From: Clostridiaceae bacterium BL-3
Lineage (GTDB): Bacteria > Bacillota > Clostridia > Clostridiales > Clostridiaceae
Assembly: GCA_902809985.1 (NCBI GenBank)
Contig: CADDXC010000001.1
Coordinates: 868,001 to 932,000, forward strand
Length of the DNA stretch: 64,000 nucleotides
Direction of reading: 5' to 3'
Every line of letters starts with the position of its first letter. Within the stretch, counting starts at the first letter, position 1. The notes beneath the pieces were generated by a model, which saw only the letters and a list, made by a program, of their open reading frames with translations, made no database searches and was not told where the DNA came from. Shown here piece by piece: positions 62,702 through 64,000 of the stretch. The translations under genes and the position numbers were made by a program.

Positions 62702-64000
62702 ATGGAAAATTCCATGTTCTGTTACCAGTGTGAGCAGACAGCCGGAGGTAAAGGGTGCACAAAAAGCGGCGTCTGCGGAAAAACACCGGAGATTGCAAAT
62801 TTACAGGATTTATTGATATATCAGCTGAAGGGAATCTCCTGTTATGCAAAACCCCTTATCGAGCAGGGAAAGGCTATTGACAAGGAGATAGTGAAATTTG
62901 TTGAAAATGCTCTGTTTACAACATTGACAAATGTCAATTTTGATGCTGAAGTCCATGTAAGGTTATTAAAAAAGTCACAAAAAGTGAAGGAGTCTTTAAG
63001 AGCTCAGGCACCGGAAGGGCAGTATCCGGATGCAGCTGAATATAACCTGAGTGATACCAGGGAAATGATGCTGAAGGATTCGGTGAAGGCAGGGATTATG
63101 TATGATCAGAGTCTTGATGCGGACATTCGTTCGCTGAGATCCACCATATTGTATGGATTGAAGGGCATAAGTGCCTATGGACATCAGGCGAGGTTTCTGG
63201 GGTACAGTAATGAACAGGTGGACAATATTTATTTTTTGGGGCTGGAAGCTACCACAAATGACAATTTAACTCTTGAAGATATGATACGCATGACCATGAG
63301 AGTCGGGGATATGGCTGTACAGGTAATGAAGACTCTGGATGAAGCCAATACTTCCACTTATAAAGATCCTTCACCTCATAAAGTGAATGTCAATATCAAA
63401 AAAGGTCCATTTATCATAGTGTCCGGACATGATTTGAAGGATCTGGAAATGCTCCTCAAACAGACGGAGGGCAAGGGAATTAATATTTACACCCATGGAG
63501 AAATGCTGCCTGCAAATGGGTATCCGGAACTGAAAAAATACAAACATCTGGTTGGAAATTTTGGATCTGCGTGGCAAAATCAGCAAAAAGAATTTGATGG
63601 AATTCCAGGATGTATTTTAATGACTACAAATTGTATGATGAGGCCAAGAGAGACTTACAAGGACAGGATATTTTCAACAGGTGTTGTAGGCTGGGATGGA
63701 GTAAAGCATATACCGGTTTTGGAAGACGGAACCAAGGATTTTAGTGAGATAATAGATAAGGCACTGGAACTGGGAGGATTTAAAAAAGATGAAGATGAAA
63801 AACAGATACTGGTGGGCTTTGGGCATCATGCAGCATTGTCCCATGCTGAAGATATAGTGGGTGCAGTCAAGGAGGGAAAGATAAGGCATTTCTTTCTGAT
63901 AGGGGGATGCGATGGAGCAAGACCTGGAAGAAGTTATTATACCGATTTTGCCAAAATGGTACCCAAGGACTGCATAATTCTCACCCTGGCCTGCGGCAAA
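62702..64000 (+). CDS. hcp: Hybrid-cluster protein / hydroxylamine reductase (partial, runs off window)
   Basis: From ATG 62702 (after AAAGGAGAGG) 433 codons are open to the window edge. The N-terminal cluster motif is CYQCEQTAGGKGCTKSGVC (Cys7, 10, 19, 25; CX2CX8CX5C), as in class I Hcp of anaerobes. Hybrid-cluster ligand segments SGHDLKDLEMLL, YTHGEMLPANGYP and MTTNCMMRP follow, and FLIGGCDGARPGRSYY is present. Hcp reduces hydroxylamine or NO during nitrosative stress. The C-terminal 100 or so residues lie outside. Confidence 0.93.
   Translation, partial: MENSMFCYQCEQTAGGKGCTKSGVCGKTPEIANLQDLLIYQLKGISCYAKPLIEQGKAIDKEIVKFVENALFTTLTNVNFDAEVHVRLLKKSQKVKESLRAQAPEGQYPDAAEYNLSDTREMMLKDSVKAGIMYDQSLDADIRSLRSTILYGLKGISAYGHQARFLGYSNEQVDNIYFLGLEATTNDNLTLEDMIRMTMRVGDMAVQVMKTLDEANTSTYKDPSPHKVNVNIKKGPFIIVSGHDLKDLEMLLKQTEGKGINIYTHGEMLPANGYPELKKYKHLVGNFGSAWQNQQKEFDGIPGCILMTTNCMMRPRETYKDRIFSTGVVGWDGVKHIPVLEDGTKDFSEIIDKALELGGFKKDEDEKQILVGFGHHAALSHAEDIVGAVKEGKIRHFFLIGGCDGARPGRSYYTDFAKMVPKDCIILTLACGK

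Overview
This window looks like a chromosomal stretch of a low-G+C, endospore-forming anaerobic Firmicute, most likely Clostridium sensu stricto. The evidence is the A+T-rich intergenic DNA, frequent TTG/GTG starts behind strong GGAGG-type ribosome sites, a spore photoproduct lyase, a hybrid-cluster protein, a T-box leader, and ECF sigma/anti-sigma and VanRS-type signalling genes. I recognise no species with certainty. I saw no rRNA, tRNA or CRISPR array.

Layout. 0-2.6 kb: an anti-sigma-like DUF4179 gene joined to a 5'-truncated XRE regulator, then a structured RNA. 2.7-7.8 kb: a visibly G+C-richer cassette (response regulator, histidine kinase, ABC ATPase, FtsX permease), probably acquired. 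8-9.6 kb: an ECF sigma/anti-sigma pair and a second copy of the structured RNA. Each RNA copy converges on a tiny hydrophobic ORF; one ORF is intact and one carries a stop, which looks like a duplicated type I toxin-antitoxin locus. 9.6-15.2 kb: a CDP-alcohol phosphatidyltransferase, decayed genes, a DUF2935 protein, a poly-arginine protein and a QueG-like iron-sulfur protein. 15.4-18.4 kb: a Nudix regulator / SPFH protein / NAD-kinase-like operon. 18.5-25.3 kb: a Fur-boxed AraC regulator and a YbtPQ-like ABC exporter pair, separated by an IS110 element. 25.5-29.4 kb: small accessory genes and deletion-scarred pseudogenes joined by similar intergenic linkers. 29.5-33.2 kb: a vanR-vanS-vanZ-D,D-carboxypeptidase cluster. 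33.4-41.6 kb: MerR, a truncated SGNH hydrolase, GNAT, a truncated alpha/beta hydrolase fused next to a truncated UppP, a PEP-synthase-like enzyme with its TetR regulator, and BlaI with only a scrap of BlaR1. 41.7-42.9 kb: four promoter-terminator units for small RNAs plus a 61-aa membrane peptide. 43-50 kb: SplB, an LprI-like lipoprotein, MsrA, an alpha/beta hydrolase, TetR-NhaC and a Ser/Asn-rich membrane protein. 50-53 kb: an MBOAT/SGNH O-acetylation pair. 53-60 kb: an IlvD-type dehydratase, twin CrcB fluoride channels behind a fluoride-riboswitch-like leader, an amino-acid permease, and asparagine synthase under an Asn T-box. 60-64 kb: decayed altronate-dehydratase and FAH remnants, a DUF4367 protein, a duplicated 61-aa protein, a YitT fragment and the start of hcp.

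Two themes run through the window. First, deletion-driven decay: many genes are cut internally or joined to a neighbour, and several leave near-seamless chimeras. Second, dispersed non-coding repeats: a modular hairpin-rich element at 13.9, 18.6 and 40.3 kb, duplicated promoter blocks before unrelated genes, and several small RNAs sharing one extended -10 promoter. Together they suggest a plastic accessory region rich in envelope-stress and small-RNA functions.
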